Both the position numbers and the translations under genes were made by a program. Shown piece by piece: positions 1 to 11,225 of a DNA stretch of 64,000 nucleotides (position 1 is its first letter; each line of letters opens with the position of its first letter). The stretch spans positions 5,452,048 through 5,516,047 of the forward strand of contig CM028336.1 in NCBI GenBank assembly GCA_016647705.1, written 5' to 3'. This stretch comes from Eucommia ulmoides (lineage: Eukaryota > Streptophyta > Magnoliopsida > Garryales > Eucommiaceae). Under the pieces are notes generated by a model. That model was not told where the DNA came from. It was given only the letters and a program-made list of their open reading frames with translations, and did no database searches.

Positions 1-1010
1 AGCATTGATGTTAACTGAATAAAAAACAATTTAATAAGAAAAATTAAGGATAAAAAATTATAAGCCATTTATTTTAAGTCCAACTAATCTACTTATTTTT
101 CATATTTTAACCTATCATCTATTTTTTTTAATATTTTTAAACCTAAAAAATAAATACTACTTTCACTCATTCCGTAATTAAAATTAAGCAATTGTTCTAG
201 ATTAGGTCTTTCCAAAAAGACCGAGGCCTATGGGCTACCCGAAGCTTGTCGGGCTTAGTTTGGCCTGAGCCCCAAGTTGGTTCCCTAGGCCCAAGTCCAT
301 AGGACTTCCAGTAGGACATGGACTTTGTATATTTTAGAGAAATTCAGCCTGAAGCCTGACATTGGAGTTACTTGAGGTCCAAGTCCGAATCCTGAATTTA
401 AAACTTGTGAATTTAAAATTATATAAATTTTCTCCTCTACTTTTTCAATTCGATTTGGAGAAGATTGAACTTCTCTTTTACCTTTTCAATTCTTTTTGTA
501 GACTAATTAAAAAATTTAAATAGGAGACATCTACATATTTTAATTTTATTTTGAAAAATAGTAAAAAAAAAAAATAAGAAAACAAAGGAAAAAAAAAAAA
601 AAAAAAAAGAGGGAGAGAGAAAAAAAAAAAAAAAAAAGAAAAACAAAAAGACAACAAACAAAAGAGGAAACAAAATTGTGAAAGAAGGCAGCAATTTTTA
701 TTTATTTTTTAATTAGTCTCAAATTTCAACCCATAAAACCATGTCATTTTAGAATTTAAAAAAAAATAAACCCAAAAAATGAAAAGTTAAAAAAAAGAAA
801 AAAAAAAACGACGACAAAAATTAGTGTTTAATATGAAATTTCATAGTATATGGAGTAAAATATTAATTATTTAAAGTATATGAGATTTTAATACAGTTAT
901 TCCCGTCAATATTTGGAAGGAAAGGGTAATTTTTCCATTAAAAAAAAAAAGAGGGACTGATTGCAAAAAGTGGATTCAGGACCACATAAAAAAAATAAAA
1001 ATAAAATAAA
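1..1010. other. AT-rich intergenic DNA, no gene
   Basis: I see no coding signal here. The stretch has long A tracts near 590-640 and 780-810. A short GC-richer patch at about 215-330 has no ORF or terminal structure that I recognise. Positions 714-920 belong to a dispersed repeat listed separately. Confidence 0.6.
714..920 (+). repeat. dispersed repeat, copy 1 (other copy 18133-18345)
   Basis: The block beginning AGTCTCAAATTTC and running through TAGTATATGGAGTAAAAT aligns by eye over about 200 bases with 18133-18345 in the same orientation. Neither copy has an ORF. It is probably transposon-derived, but I see no terminal repeats and cannot name the family. Confidence 0.6.
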
Positions 1011-1019
1011 AAAACATCG

Positions 1020-1260
1020 CAAGTAAGAGAGAGAGCGAGAGAGAGAGAGAAAGAAGAGGCTTCACCTTTCCAAAATATAAAATCCAAAATAAAATGGAAA
1101 AGAAAGGGAAGGACAGGAAGTATCCTGATCATTTCATAGAAATGAAGTGAGAAGTAGCGGAAAGAAAAACACAGCACCCCCTTTTTTGCTTTTTTGACCT
1201 TGAGAGTATTGACACTCCGCGAAAAGTTTAGTGTTTTTGGGATCTATTTCCGCGAAACTT
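1020..1260 (-). repeat. GA-tract/promoter-like module, copy 1 of 3
   Basis: A GA microsatellite is followed by a conserved block with CCTTTCCAAAATATAAAAT, AAGTATCCTGATC, a GTAGCGGAAAG-type stretch and GTATTGACACTCCGCG. Similar blocks occur at 23955-24180 and 30955-31140, and a fragment of the last motif recurs at 38692-38718. Read on the minus strand, it is a TATA-like ATTTTATATTTTGG followed by a CT-rich leader, as in plant promoters. Copy 2 lies upstream of the minus-strand gene at 21893-22519. The promoter role is inference. Confidence 0.5.
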
Positions 1261-1268
1261 ACTCGACT

Positions 1269-1300
1269 CTCATATCCATAAAATTTTAGATGGATATGAG
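1269..1300. repeat. short inverted repeat (hairpin)
   Basis: CTCATATCCAT (1269-1279) and ATGGATATGAG (1290-1300) are perfect 11-base inverted copies around a 10-base loop. They lie just upstream of the ATG at 1323. The hairpin could form in DNA or in a 5' leader. Function is unknown. Confidence 0.7.
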
Positions 1301-1322
1301 AATCTGAGTTCAGTTGCATCGA

Positions 1323-1518
1323 ATGGCTTTAGAACTATCAGGAGAGCTTAAGCAGTTCCAGACATTGATGGAAGAAACTCAAGAAAGTAAGCTTCTCAAC
1401 CCACCTCACCTTCTTCGATTTAGCTCTCTCTCTCTCTCTCTCTCTAGTTCCGAAGACCCTAATGCTGCTATGTTGTTTTGTTGTTTCAGTCCACGAACAA
1501 CAGAAGAACACCCTCCAG
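1323..1518 (+). pseudogene. 5' stub of a spliced gene, cut off by retroelements
   Basis: Exon 1 (1323-1386) starts at ATG and ends at AAGAAA/GTAAGC. A CT-rich intron ends in TTGTTTCAG, and exon 2 (1490-1518) ends CTCCAG/GTTCGC. Joining the two gives 31 in-frame residues starting MALELSGELKQF and ending HEQQKNTLQ. They are Gln/Glu-rich and helical, compatible with a coiled coil. No downstream exon is visible before retroelement DNA begins at about 1740. I do not recognise the family. It may be the first exons of a disrupted gene or a captured fragment. The ATG was chosen because it opens the frame that survives splicing; an in-frame ATG at 1314 would add three residues. Confidence 0.4.
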
Positions 1519-1704
1519 GTTCGCTCCCTTTCACTGTATCTCCCACCATTGTACTAATTACAGTTTTTTATATTGATTTCTTGTTTTAAATTCAATTTGG
1601 TCTGGGATTCTTTTTTAAGTTGCTTGTGATATTGGGCTTGTAAAATCTGCGCCATTTTGAATTTATTTTTTTTCAAACGAGGTTCTATTTTAGTTCTATT
1701 GGGT

Positions 1705-1731
1705 AGTTGAAACTAAGTGGATCAATTTCTT
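1705..1731 (+). repeat. 27-bp direct repeat, left copy
   Basis: AGTTGAAACTAAGTGGATCA plus ATTTCTT matches 11903-11929 with one mismatch. The two copies bracket the nested retroelement block of about 10.2 kb. Ordinary LTR-element target duplications are about 5 bases, so this repeat is too long for one. Confidence 0.8.
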
Positions 1732-1739
1732 CTTTTAAC

Positions 1740-1973
1740 GGAGATGATACTCTCCGATCTACCACATCTAATAGGATGGAGAACTTATTGAATTGTATCC
1801 TTTCATTCATATCAATTCATTCACGCAGGAGGTGTATATATAACTTCATTCTAGACATGGAAATCCTAGAATCAAGCAATCATATTCCCAATTATCTCAA
1901 TTACTATCTCAACCAAATCTCTAAATTAGGAAAGTAGAATTACTCTAAATTAGGAAGGTAGAATTATTCAACA
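1740..1973 (-). repeat. copia 3' LTR (left boundary approximate)
   Basis: On the minus strand the LTR starts TGTTGAATAATTC (1973 downward), directly after the purine tract TTGAAGGGGAG (1984-1974). That arrangement is the standard one for a 3' LTR. The outer end near 1740 could not be fixed because no clear CA terminus or target duplication was seen. A short direct repeat built on CTAAATTAGGAA lies inside (about 1920-1955). A related CTCTAAATTAGGAAAGTA occurs alone at about 21789. Confidence 0.65.
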
Positions 1974-1984
1974 CTCCCCTTCAA
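1974..1984 (-). other. copia polypurine tract
   Basis: Minus-strand TTGAAGGGGAG is immediately followed by the LTR start TGTTGAA. It primes plus-strand synthesis in LTR retroelements. It overlaps the end of the polyprotein frame (..DIHTPT then stop), as is usual in copia elements. Confidence 0.75.
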
Positions 1985-2013
1985 GTTGGTGTATGGATGT
2001 CCCACATGCCCAA

Positions 2014-3313
2014 TGGTAGCAGAATATTACGTTGTTACTTTCACCGCAAATGTACGGGTCAAATTTTAGTATAATGGAAAGAGCAAGGGTTGTCGTATCC
2101 ACAGGGATTGGATTAAATTGTCGTTAAGTACCGCGATTGTTATAACCGGATTTTATCTAGGTGATTGAATTTTGGGTTTTTGTTAATAATTATAAACTAA
2201 ATTAATTACACTAATTATACTATAATATTAGTATGACGTTTATGGGAAAATATTGTTTAGGGATTAACTTTGTTCACTTAAATGTGTTCATTTCAATCTA
2301 CTTTCCATTGACGGCATTCAAATCCATCCGACAATCTAGGTATCGAAAACTCACTCACTACCTCTTCCGAGTGTAAAGTGAATAAATATGCAATTTCGTG
2401 TCAACGCCGACGTCCCCGTCTAGCGTCTATACGACACTTGGTCACATGAGTCTCATCCCAACCTCACGGATTGCATACTTTCTAATACTCTCCCGAGTCA
2501 TTAGATCGTCACGTTGTATTTAAACCCTAGTCCGAATTCGGAATTACCTCTCCCGAATGTCAAACTCCGTATTCTCAATATGTTATAACAAGTATATAAT
2601 GGAAGTGGAAGAACGGTAAACACAATCAGATAAAGATAAACAACCGTTACAAAATATCGATTTATTCAAAGCACGTTTTCATGAACTACATCAAGCTCTA
2701 AACAATATATGTTTAGCTACACATGACCATAGCCCTATATTCAATTAGAAACAAGCTAAACATAATCAAAACAACCAACAAAACTAAGAAATAAAGAGAG
2801 AAACAAAAGAGACTAGCCGTTATCTGAAAGAATCGACGCTAAAACCGCTCCGAGATTGTTTTCTCTTGTTGGATTTGTGATCTCCTCTTGGTTGATATGA
2901 TTTGGAGCTCCAAAATTAGTCCCAAAAACGTCCTTGGTATGTTGGGCAAGAAGAGAGGATATAAAGGGATCCAAAAATATCTCAAAATATCTAAAACATC
3001 TAGTGTCGGACCGCTACCGCGGTGGGAAGTCAATAGGCTTTCTGTCGGTTGACCGCAGCAGCAGTAAGGTTTACCGTTGCAGCGGTGGTCAAGCAGAAGG
3101 TTATGTTCGATTGATCGCTGCAACGGTAGACCTGCAGTCCTAAACTTGCCTTTTTGCTTGTTTTTTCACTGTTCTTCCACCGACGTTCCACCAATTTACA
3201 CGATTATAGACCATTTTTGTCCCTTTTCATCCTAAACCATATTAAAATATTATAATAATACTTGAAAAGTACCAAAATCGATTTAGGAATAAATAGATAA
3301 ATTCCACCTATCA
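2014..3313. mobile_element. 1300-bp TG..CA element (solo-LTR-like) inside copia
   Basis: The insert starts TGGTAGCAG and ends CCTATCA. It is flanked on both sides by CCCAA (2009-2013 and 3314-3318). Removing it and one CCCAA restores the copia reading frame: ..FLDKLG continues directly into MWDIHTPT. TG..CA ends, a 5-bp duplication and no coding capacity fit a solo LTR or a small LTR element. It contains GCAAATGTACGGGTC and TATCCACAGGGATTGG, motifs I associate with a dispersed plant repeat whose family I cannot name. Around 3010-3130 the sequence has imperfect GC-rich repeats of the CCGTTGCAGCGGT type. Confidence 0.75.
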
Positions 3314-3318
3314 CCCAA

Positions 3319-3700
3319 CTTATCTAAAAACTTTAAGAATACCCGATTTGAGACTGTTTTGGTGAGGATGTCAACCAACTGATCCTCTGATTTTATCTTG
3401 GGCAATTCTACAATCTTTCCGTCCAACTTTTCTTTGATAAAAAACCTATTGACCTCGACGTATTTTGTGCGATCATGTTGAACCGGATTATGCGCAATGT
3501 CACATGCTATTTTATTGCCATAGAACAATCGGATAGGTTGTTCGGGTAGATAACCCAAATCCCGCAAAAGGCATCTTAACCATAACGTCTCACACAACAC
3601 ATTTGTCAAACCTCTTAATTCAACTTCTGCACTTGAGCGAGCTATAACATTTTGCTTCTTGATTTTTCATGACACAAGGTTACCTCCAAAAAAAGGTAAA
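3319..3700 (-). pseudogene. copia RNase H domain remnant
   Basis: The minus-strand translation holds the typical copia RNase H C-terminal half: LCETLWLRCLLRDLG, YGNKIACDIAHNPVQHDRTK, IKEKLDGKIVEL and QLVDILTKTVSNRVF. The acidic residue of the usual CDN triplet is lost (YGNKIA). The end of the frame was split by the 2014-3313 insertion. RNase H removes the RNA strand during reverse transcription. Confidence 0.85.
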
Positions 3701-3759
3701 GTATCCAGAAGTAGACCGCCTATCACCCATATCACCAGCCCAATCAGCATCAGCATAGG

Positions 3760-4735
3760 CTTTTATGCTTTAATGGTCTATGTTTTTAGTGAATAATACT
3801 CTTTTTCCTGGAGCAGACTTTAGGTACCTCAAAATGAGAATATCTGCATTCATGTGTTGTTTTCCGGAATTATGTATAAACTGGCTAACAATACTTAAGG
3901 CATAAGTCAGATCTGGTCTGGTATGAGATAATTTTAACAATCTCTCAACCAGTTTTTGGTATCTTCTTTTATCAGCTGGTACCTAGTTAGGCTGAACACA
4001 TAGCTTTAAACTTTATTCTATTGGTGTATTAACTGGTTGACATACTAACATACCAGTCTCTCGTAATAGATCTAGAGTATATTTTCTTTGAGATAAATTA
4101 TCCCTTTGTTAGATCAGGATACTTCAATCCCAAAAAAATATTTCAGAGGACCTAGATCTTTCATTTCAAATTCTTTTGACAAGTAATCTTGTAAGACTTT
4201 CATTTCATTAGGATCATTCCCTATAACCACCATATCATCCACATATACAATGAATGCAGTTATCTTACTCTGTTCTCTTTTGAGGAAAAGAGTGTGATCT
4301 GAGTTGCTTTGATGATAGCCAAAGGCTATCATAGATTTTATGAACCTTCCAAACCATACTCTAAGAAACTATTTCAATCTATACAATGATTTCTTTAGTC
4401 TGCAAACCTTTTGGCTATGTTTTTTGGGTATCATGCATCCCGGTGGGAGATCCATTTAGACTTATTTAGATAATTCACCATGCAAAAATACATTCTTCAC
4501 ATCAAATTGTTGTAAGAACCAATCCAAGTTGGCAGCTAAAGACAGCAACACACGAATTGTGTTGATCTTGGCTACAGGTGAAAATGTTTCTATGTAATCA
4601 ATCCCGTAGGTTTGAATGTATCCCTTTGCTACTAGTCTTGCTTTAAAAAGTTCAATTGTGCCATCAGCCTTGTACTTCACAATGTAAATCCACCGACATC
4701 CAACTGGTTTCTTTCCTGGTGGAAGATCAACTAGT
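3760..4735 (-). pseudogene. copia reverse transcriptase remnant
   Basis: The 5' half (4680-4462) contains [33 protein letters not shown] and [14 protein letters not shown]. The 3' half (4332-4114) contains the catalytic YVDDM box (FIVYVDDMVVIGND) and EFEMKDLGPLKYFFGIEV. Stops and shifts separate the halves (for example around 4333-4461), so no full enzyme can be made. The fingers, palm and YVDD order match Ty1/copia RT. Confidence 0.9.
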
Positions 4736-5195
4736 TCCCATGTTTTATTTTTTTTCCCAGAAATTTCATCTTTTCATTCATAGCTGCTTTCCAGATAGGA
4801 TTAGATAAGACTTCCTGCACACTGTTAGGAATAGATACAACAGATAATTGATTCACAAATGACATATTTGATTCTGACAAACGATGGTAGGATACGTAAT
4901 GACTTATGTGATATTTTATTTTGTTAGAGAGCTCAGGTTCATATGTGGGTTTAGGAATACATCTCGTGTGGCATTGTGGTAATTGCCTTCTATGTGGCTT
5001 AGGAGGTAACTGTCTTCTGTCTGGCTCAGGATTATCTTTAGTAAACGATTGGTGTGATATGTTGACCGGGGATGAAACTATATTTTCTTGAACCTCGATT
5101 TCTGGCTGAATTGTAGAATGATCCACTTCTTCAGTTATTTGTTGCTCATCACTCTTTTGATCTAATCTCATACTACTTATCTCCAGTTCACCCAT
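4731..5195 (-). pseudogene. copia integrase-RT linker region
   Basis: A 154-residue acidic and proline-rich frame contains QPEIEVQENIVSSP, DRRQLPPKPHRRQLP and the copia hallmark [18 protein letters not shown]. In intact elements that last motif reads roughly W..AM..E. It joins the integrase C-terminus to reverse transcriptase. The internal RRQLP repeat is unusual and may be a local duplication. Confidence 0.75.
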
Positions 5196-5289
5196 TTATT
5201 CATTTACTCCAGTTTGTGAGTTATTATTATTGGAATCCAATGTTATATCAGTTATCTCCAAGTTTCCCCCATCTTGATTATCATAATCT

Positions 5290-6161
5290 AGACTTTGAAT
5301 TTTATTTTGGTACTACCCCTGAATTTCAAGTTCGGAGAAGTATATTGTATCTTCATGGAAAATAACATCCATCATGATAAATAATCAACGTGTTAGAGGA
5401 TGATAACACTGATATCTTTTTTGATGAGTGGCATACCCAACAAAAATATATCTCAATGCTTGAGGAGTTAATTTGGTGCGTTGATGCTTGTACAGATGTA
5501 TAAACACCACACATCCAAAGACACGAGGAGGTAAACTTGAGATAGTTGGAGCCATAATCCCATCATTTAGAGTTTAGAACAGTGTTTTGAAATTAAGAGT
5601 GCTGGAAGGCAGCCGATTGATCAAATTAGCTACTAAAATTAAAGCTTCTCCCCAATAAGACAATGGCATATGGGCTTCAATTAGCAAAGCTCGAACAACC
5701 TCCAACAAGTGTTGATTTTTCCTCTCGGCCACCCTGTTTTGTTGAGGTGTGCTAGAGCAAGTTGTGTGATGGACTATTCCTTGTGTTTCCAAATAATGTT
5801 GAAATTTTGTACTTTAATATTCTCCACCGTTATCACTGCGGAGAACTTAAATCTTTCTATTGTACTGAGTTTCAATCCTTTTATGAAACTTTCAGAATAT
5901 TGAGTTCATTTCACTTTTGAACTTCATCAAGAAAAGTCATGTCATTCTGGTACACTCATCAATAAACGTTACAAACCAACGTGTCCCTCCCAAAGTATTA
6001 ACCTTCGATGGACCCCAAACATCATAATGAATAATCATAAATGAAAGTGGACTTTTATTCAACCGTAATGGAAATGAAGCATGATGGCTCTTTGAAAGTT
6101 CACAAGTCTCACAGTGAAAACTAGAAACATCGACTCTTGTAAATAAATTGGGAAATAACAT
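5290..6161 (-). pseudogene. copia integrase remnant
   Basis: In order on the minus strand: GAG-pre-integrase and zinc-finger tail with FHCETCELSKSHHASFP; first catalytic region HYDVWGPSKV and FVTFIDECTR; CSSTPQQNRVAERKNQHLLE carrying the final Glu; then a C-terminal part readable as IFVGYATHQKRYQCYHP. These are the D..D35E core and adjacent copia motifs. Frames are interrupted at about 5936-5800 and 5573-5530. Confidence 0.88.
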
Positions 6162-6355
6162 TTTTAGGTATCCAAAGAAAGCATATCCAAACCGGCGACG
6201 CCGTAACCATATTTCTTTCTTTTTATTTTTTTATCTTCAAAACCAACTACTGCCAGAACTTGTCGTAGGCTTTCGGTACTTTTTGATTCTAAGTCCAAGT
6301 AATACAACTTCTCCCGTCTAGTACCACGACCAATCGTTTTTCTAGTTTTGATGTC

Positions 6356-6920
6356 CTAAAAAACACAAAAATCAAGCCAAAAAATGACAACATAAGATAA
6401 AGTAATGGTTATTTGAGAAACAGATAAAAGATTATAATCTAAAGATGAAATAACTAAGACAAACTCTAAGTTTAATATATTAGTGAGAGTCAAAGATCCT
6501 TCCCCAATAATTGGGGTGGGAGTTTCATTTGCAATAGAGACAAATTTTTGGGTGGAGTGATTGAGTGGTGAGATTTGTCTAGAATCATATGTCATGTGAT
6601 CTGTTGCACCAGAATCAATTATCCATGCATTATTCAAAACAGGTGTTGAAATGTTTAAAATCTTACCACCATTGTCTACAGCTACAATTGTTGCAATGAA
6701 GTGCTTTTGGTGATTTTTATTTGCTCAACTAGGATTCCACCATTCTGGATAACCCACCAGTTTAAAACATTAACTTTTGGTATGGCTAATCTTATAGTAA
6801 TAATTGCATTTGTATGAAGACTAGTCAATAACAGCGGTTGATCTACCGATGTTGGGTTGTGTTCGATCTCGTTGTCCCAGATTAGATTGATTCCCAGCCA
6901 CCATGGCACTAGGTTCAAAT
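6356..6920 (-). pseudogene. copia gag C-terminus and aspartic protease remnant
   Basis: Frame 6637-6356 starts in NNAWIIDSGATDHMTYD, the copia protease active site (DSGA), followed by IANETPTPIIGEGS and NLLSVSQI. Frame 6918-6682 and an overlapping frame starting about 6951 carry the preceding gag-like part. It is frameshifted and has no intact zinc knuckle that I can read. Confidence 0.8.
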
Positions 6921-6960
6921 ACTCCCATGGATGAAGAAATTTTTTTACCCATTTTTTTTT

Positions 6961-7500
6961 TAAAGTAAAAGAAATTTCAGGGTATAAATGTTATTTTACG
7001 AACTATAAGGATCAATTAGACATCTACCCTACATTTAAGGGGTAAAATGTGTAATTTCCCTTTATCGAAAGGTAGAATAGAGTACTCACAGCGAAGGTAA
7101 AAAATGAATTCCATAATTACTGATGTTTTTCTTATGAGCGTCGTCGATATTTTTTCATTTTTGTCTGAAAAAAACGCTCGATCTCGACCGGTTTTGGTTG
7201 ACGTACAACGTTGGACAATGTCGCCTATTTATCGAAGCCTGATGAGTTGGAGGAGACGAATCTCTGAGTGAGATTTTCGTACCCGTACGTTGGTTGCAAC
7301 CGGAGAAAGTCGAACAAAAAGTTCAGGCTGTTGAAATCGGGGATCTGTCTGAAGTCTAGGGCAGCGGTGTTTCAGTTGCCAAAGAAGAACAAGGCAACGG
7401 TACCGAATCTGAGGTAATGTAAGGTGACGGTAGCGGTGTGAGGTGACGACAACGACTTTGTATTTACGGTTGATTCACTTCGGGCATTTGCAAAACTATT
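6961..7500. other. unassigned junction between the two retroelements
   Basis: AT-rich up to about 7110, then GC-richer DNA (7130-7460) with no long ORF. It may be copia 5' untranslated DNA, a piece of captured host DNA, or a third element. No LTR copy of 1740-1973 was recognised here. Confidence 0.4.
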
Positions 7501-7573
7501 CATATACTACACCCCTTCATGTTTGAAGTGCTATCAACCCATAACTTCCATGGAGCAAGGGAAATAGTTTTAT

Positions 7574-8020
7574 TCAATGGAGAGGTCGGCTCAAAAATGA
7601 GTCAGCCAGTGCTTGCCCTTTGATAGTTGCCCTAGGCTTGTACTTGATGAAGAATTCACCAAGTTCTACAACCCATTTCATTAAACGACCAGAAGCTCCC
7701 GGCCTATTCATTACCGTTCTGAGTAAATATGAGGTCATGACGTTAATGACATGTGTTTGAAAATATTGTCTGAGCTTGCGAGCTACATTTCCCAGAGCTA
7801 AGGCTAACTTCTCCAACTCTGTATAACGAGTTTCTGCTGAGACTAATGATTTGCTGATATAGTACACCAGTCTTTTCCCTCCTACGAGCTCTTAGACCAG
7901 CGCAACACTCACTGCCACTCGTGTTACCGCCAAATAGAAATGCAACTCTTCTCTTGGGTTTACTTTGGCCAATGTCTCCATTGAACCCAAGTATTCTTTG
8001 ATTGATTAAAAGGCACACTC
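7574..8020 (-). pseudogene. gypsy RNase H region remnant
   Basis: Frame 7867-7574 reads MYYISKSLVSAETRYTELEK, LALALGNVARKLRQYF, then GRLMKWVVELGEFFIKYKPR and IKGQALADS. This is the RT-linked RNase H of plant gypsy elements. The preceding frame (8018-7743) overlaps out of phase, so a frameshift lies near 7870. The usual ADF ending reads ADS. Confidence 0.85.
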
Positions 8021-8223
8021 ACAATCATCATCCCACTGAAAGGTTTTATTTCCTTTTAAAATTTTAAAGAAAGAAGCGCACTTATTAGTAAATTTTGAGA
8101 TGAATTTGTTTAATGCTACCAATTTACCAGTCAACACCTGGACTTCTCTTATAGTTGCAGGAGTTTTGAGATTTTTGACAACCTATATCTGTCTAGAATC
8201 CACCATGATGCCGGATTGGTTAA

Positions 8224-8988
8224 TCACAAACCCAAGAACTTGCCTGATGAAACACCAAACACACATTTATTTGGATTCAGCTTCATATTGTACTTCCTCA
8301 GCACAGCAAAAGCCTCGGCTACATGGCTGAGGTGATCCTCCTGCTTAGAGCTTTTGACGAGCATATCGTCTATGTAAATCTCCATAGTGTTTCCAATTTG
8401 ATTTTGGAAAATGCAGTTCACCAATCACTGATAAGTAGCTTCTGCATTTCTCAAACCAAATGGCATTACCTTGTAATAGTAAGTGCCTTTTGGTGTAATA
8501 AATTATGTCTCTTCTTCGTCCTGGTAGTCCATACAAATATGATTGTAGCCTGCATATGCGTCCATCATGGTCAAGCGTTGGTGCCCAGTTGCAGTATCGA
8601 CTAGCTGGTCTATCTTCGGCATTGGATAACAATCTTTCAGGCATGCTTGATTGAGATCAGTGAAGTCCACACACATCCTCAATTTTCTATTTTTCTTCTT
8701 GACAAGAACTGGATTGGCTAACCATCTTGAGTACATCACTTCCCTTATGTGGCCAATAGAGAACAGTCTCTTCACCTCGGCTTCAATTACTTGTTCTTTC
8801 TCGAGACTAAAGGTTCTCATTTTCTGCCGAATTGGAGGGTATGACTTAGAAATATCCAAGTGATGTACTGCAATGTCCAGACTGATTCTTTCCATATTTT
8901 CAGGAGTCCAAGCGAAGACGTCCAGGTTCTTTTGGAGCAGCTTGCCGATCTCTCTAACCTCAGTCTGGCTTAATAATCTTCCGATCAT
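8224..8988 (-). pseudogene. gypsy reverse transcriptase remnant
   Basis: Frame 8988-8503 has WTPENMERISLDIAVHHLDI, HIREVMYSRWLANPVLVKKK, CVDFTDLNQACLKDCYPMPK and MMDAYAGYNHICM. After a frameshift, frame 8424-8224 has the catalytic box IYIDDMLVKS and KYNMKLNPNKCVFGV. Domain order and motifs are those of Ty3/gypsy RT. It is split into at least three frames. Confidence 0.9.
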
Positions 8989-9273
8989 AAGTTTCTAAGT
9001 CCTTTCATTAAAGGCGATCTGTTTCACCTGCTCAGCGGGCTGGATTACACTTGTGTGTTCCCTGAAATCATCAATTTCTTCTCCCAAGCTCGTTGGCTAA
9101 ACTGCTCCCTGGACCTTCTTTGATTGCTATAAGGGCATACTCCTACCCTTCATTGATACGGAAAAACACTACCTTGAAGCCACTTGGTCGCCTCTTATCA
9201 TAGCCACAGAACCATCCCTTGCATACTTGACGCATTGGTAGTATGTCGATACAACTACCCTTATTGCATGTAA

Positions 9274-9540
9274 CTATGGACACCCTAGAATCGCATTGTA
9301 GGGTGATAATGAGTCCACCACCATGAACTCCGTAACTTTCATGTATCCCCGTTCCTTCTTGTTGGAAGTGACAGACATAGTGATTTTTCCAAATGGCGAT
9401 GTGAGATCACCATTGAATCCCACCATAACAGTTTGTGTGGAACTCACATATGAATTTGGAATTTCCATCTGCTTCAAAGTACTGATAAAGACGATATTAG
9501 CCGAACTACCATTATCAATCAGGATTTGTCTTACCTAAAA
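9274..9540 (-). pseudogene. gypsy aspartic protease remnant
   Basis: Minus-strand translation gives QILIDNGSSANIVFI, then MVGFNGDLTSPFGKI and FMVVDSLSPYNAILGCP. DNGSS replaces the usual D-T/S-G active-site triplet, as in some plant gypsy proteases. An in-frame start or bridge to RT is not intact. Confidence 0.75.
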
Positions 9541-9949
9541 GCTGGAGACCCACAGAGTTATGACTAGGGCATCCTCATGTGAGTGAACAATCCATTTGCA
9601 GTCCTCCTCCAAAAAAGTGATAATTGGTCCTGGATTTGTCGTCACCGCCATGGCTTCCCCGAAACATCACTCCAAAGCAGATTCACGGACCTTCCTTTTT
9701 CATTCTCGATTGGATTCTTCAGTGATTAGTCCAATAGAATTTATCATGAAGATTACTTTACGATTCTCTCGGGGATGCTCTTCTTTCTGCTCTTTCTCGC
9801 GACGTTCTTCACGACGACCCTAATTTCTGGGTCTCTTCTTATCCCTTGGGCGTTCTTGTAAATAATCGCGCAATTGACCCATGTCTGCTAAGCGCTTGAT
9901 CTCCTTTTTGAGCTCCCATCAGTCATTCGTATCGTGACCATGATATTTA

Positions 9950-11147
9950 TAGAAATCACAGTACTTGAACCTGTTCGAATTTGGTCGTCTGCCTGGGAGA
10001 CCACTGAATTACTTCTGAGGCATGTATCTCATGCAAGATCCTTGAGATAGACATTCTCAGACTAGGTAGGTTTACCTCCTGACGGGCTTTTGGTATAGAA
10101 TTTAAACTCCTAGCTCGTTCTTTACGTCTATCGATCGTACTAACCTTTGTCTTGCTGCTATCCTTCTCACTCTGCCTAGGGTGATCTTTAAAAGATCCCT
10201 TGTCTTTCCTGGCGAGCTTGACGTTCTCCAGTTTCATGTAGGGTTTGGCTTTTTCCATTAACTCTGTAATGCTTTGGAGACTATTCTTGGTTAAAGAGTC
10301 CTGAAAACACCCAGGACGTAACCCTGAGGTGAACGTATTAATGATGAGGTTGGCATCACAACCCTCAATTAAAGTTAACTCCTCATCAAAACCGGCTCAT
10401 ATATTGACGTAGAGTTTCTCATTTCTCTTGTCGCAAGACGAGCAAGAAATCAGGACCTTTCATTAACCTTTGACAGGTTATGAAACAGTTGATAAACATC
10501 TTTCCAAACTCTTTAAAATAAGTAATAGAGTTCGGAGGGAGCGTGTGCAACCATTCAAGGGTTGAGCCCTTCAACGTGGTAGCGAAAGCTCTGCAGAGTG
10601 TAGAGTCACTTGAACCGTAAAGATTCATTACGTGCTTAAACTGGCGAATGTGATCCACACAATCTGTTCTCCCATCATACTTCTCAAACTTTGTGGGATC
10701 AAATTTTTCAAAAAGTGAGACATCTAGGATATCTGGTGAGAAAGACATCTTAGTGTTTTTCAACAACATATCCAGTTCATCCAAAGGCTGACCATTTTCC
10801 ACTTTACTTCTGATATGCCGATACGAATCAACAGTCTTAGTTCGGCTGTAAGTTATTCTTTCTGGCTGATGGCTTACATCTGCATGGGCAGACCACTCCT
10901 CATAAGATTGAAGATTAGCATAGCCAGGAGATCCTACTTCTTCTCCAGCTTCATGGATTGCTGTTGGGGATTTCAACCTGCTGCCAACAATTATTCTCTC
11001 CATATACTTGATTATTTGGACTATCTCAACCATTTTTGCAGTAAGAGCATCAATCTTCACATCAGTGTTTAGCACGATTAATGGGGGATCAATTTGAACC
11101 TCCTCATGCTGTTCTACTAGAGTTTCTACATCTGATGGTGGCGACAA
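9950..11147 (-). pseudogene. gypsy gag remnant
   Basis: Frame 11147-10419 (242 residues) includes the retrotransposon gag signature: FEKFDPTKFEKYDGRTD, VDHIRQFKHVMNLYGSSD, CRAFATTLKGSTLEWLHTLP and YFKEFGKMFINCF. Frame 10258-9956 continues with a Lys/Arg-rich part, shifted relative to the first. The start at 11147 lies about 100 bases downstream of the primer site. The protein normally forms the virus-like particle; here it is broken. Confidence 0.85.
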
Positions 11148-11225
11148 GTCATTACTTCAACTTGTCGCCGCTACTCTTGTTTGTAATTGCCTTACAGCCG
11201 CAACGGAAAACTTTTACGTTAGCGT

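Larger units (their letters stand above)
1740..6960 (-). mobile_element. degenerate Ty1/copia LTR retrotransposon
   Basis: On the minus strand the order is gag/protease (6920-6356), integrase (6161-5290), reverse transcriptase (4735-3760) and RNase H (3700-3319). This protease-integrase-RT-RNase H order defines Ty1/copia. The polyprotein is broken into short frames by stops and shifts, so it is not functional. The 3' LTR and polypurine tract are recognisable. The 5' LTR was not found near 6960-7480, so the 5' end is probably lost. A 1300-bp element is nested between the RNase H domain and the polyprotein C-terminus. Confidence 0.9.

Noticed and set aside
503..694. 63-codon minus-strand Phe-rich frame
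   Set aside because: Translation of poly-A tracts; no biological composition.
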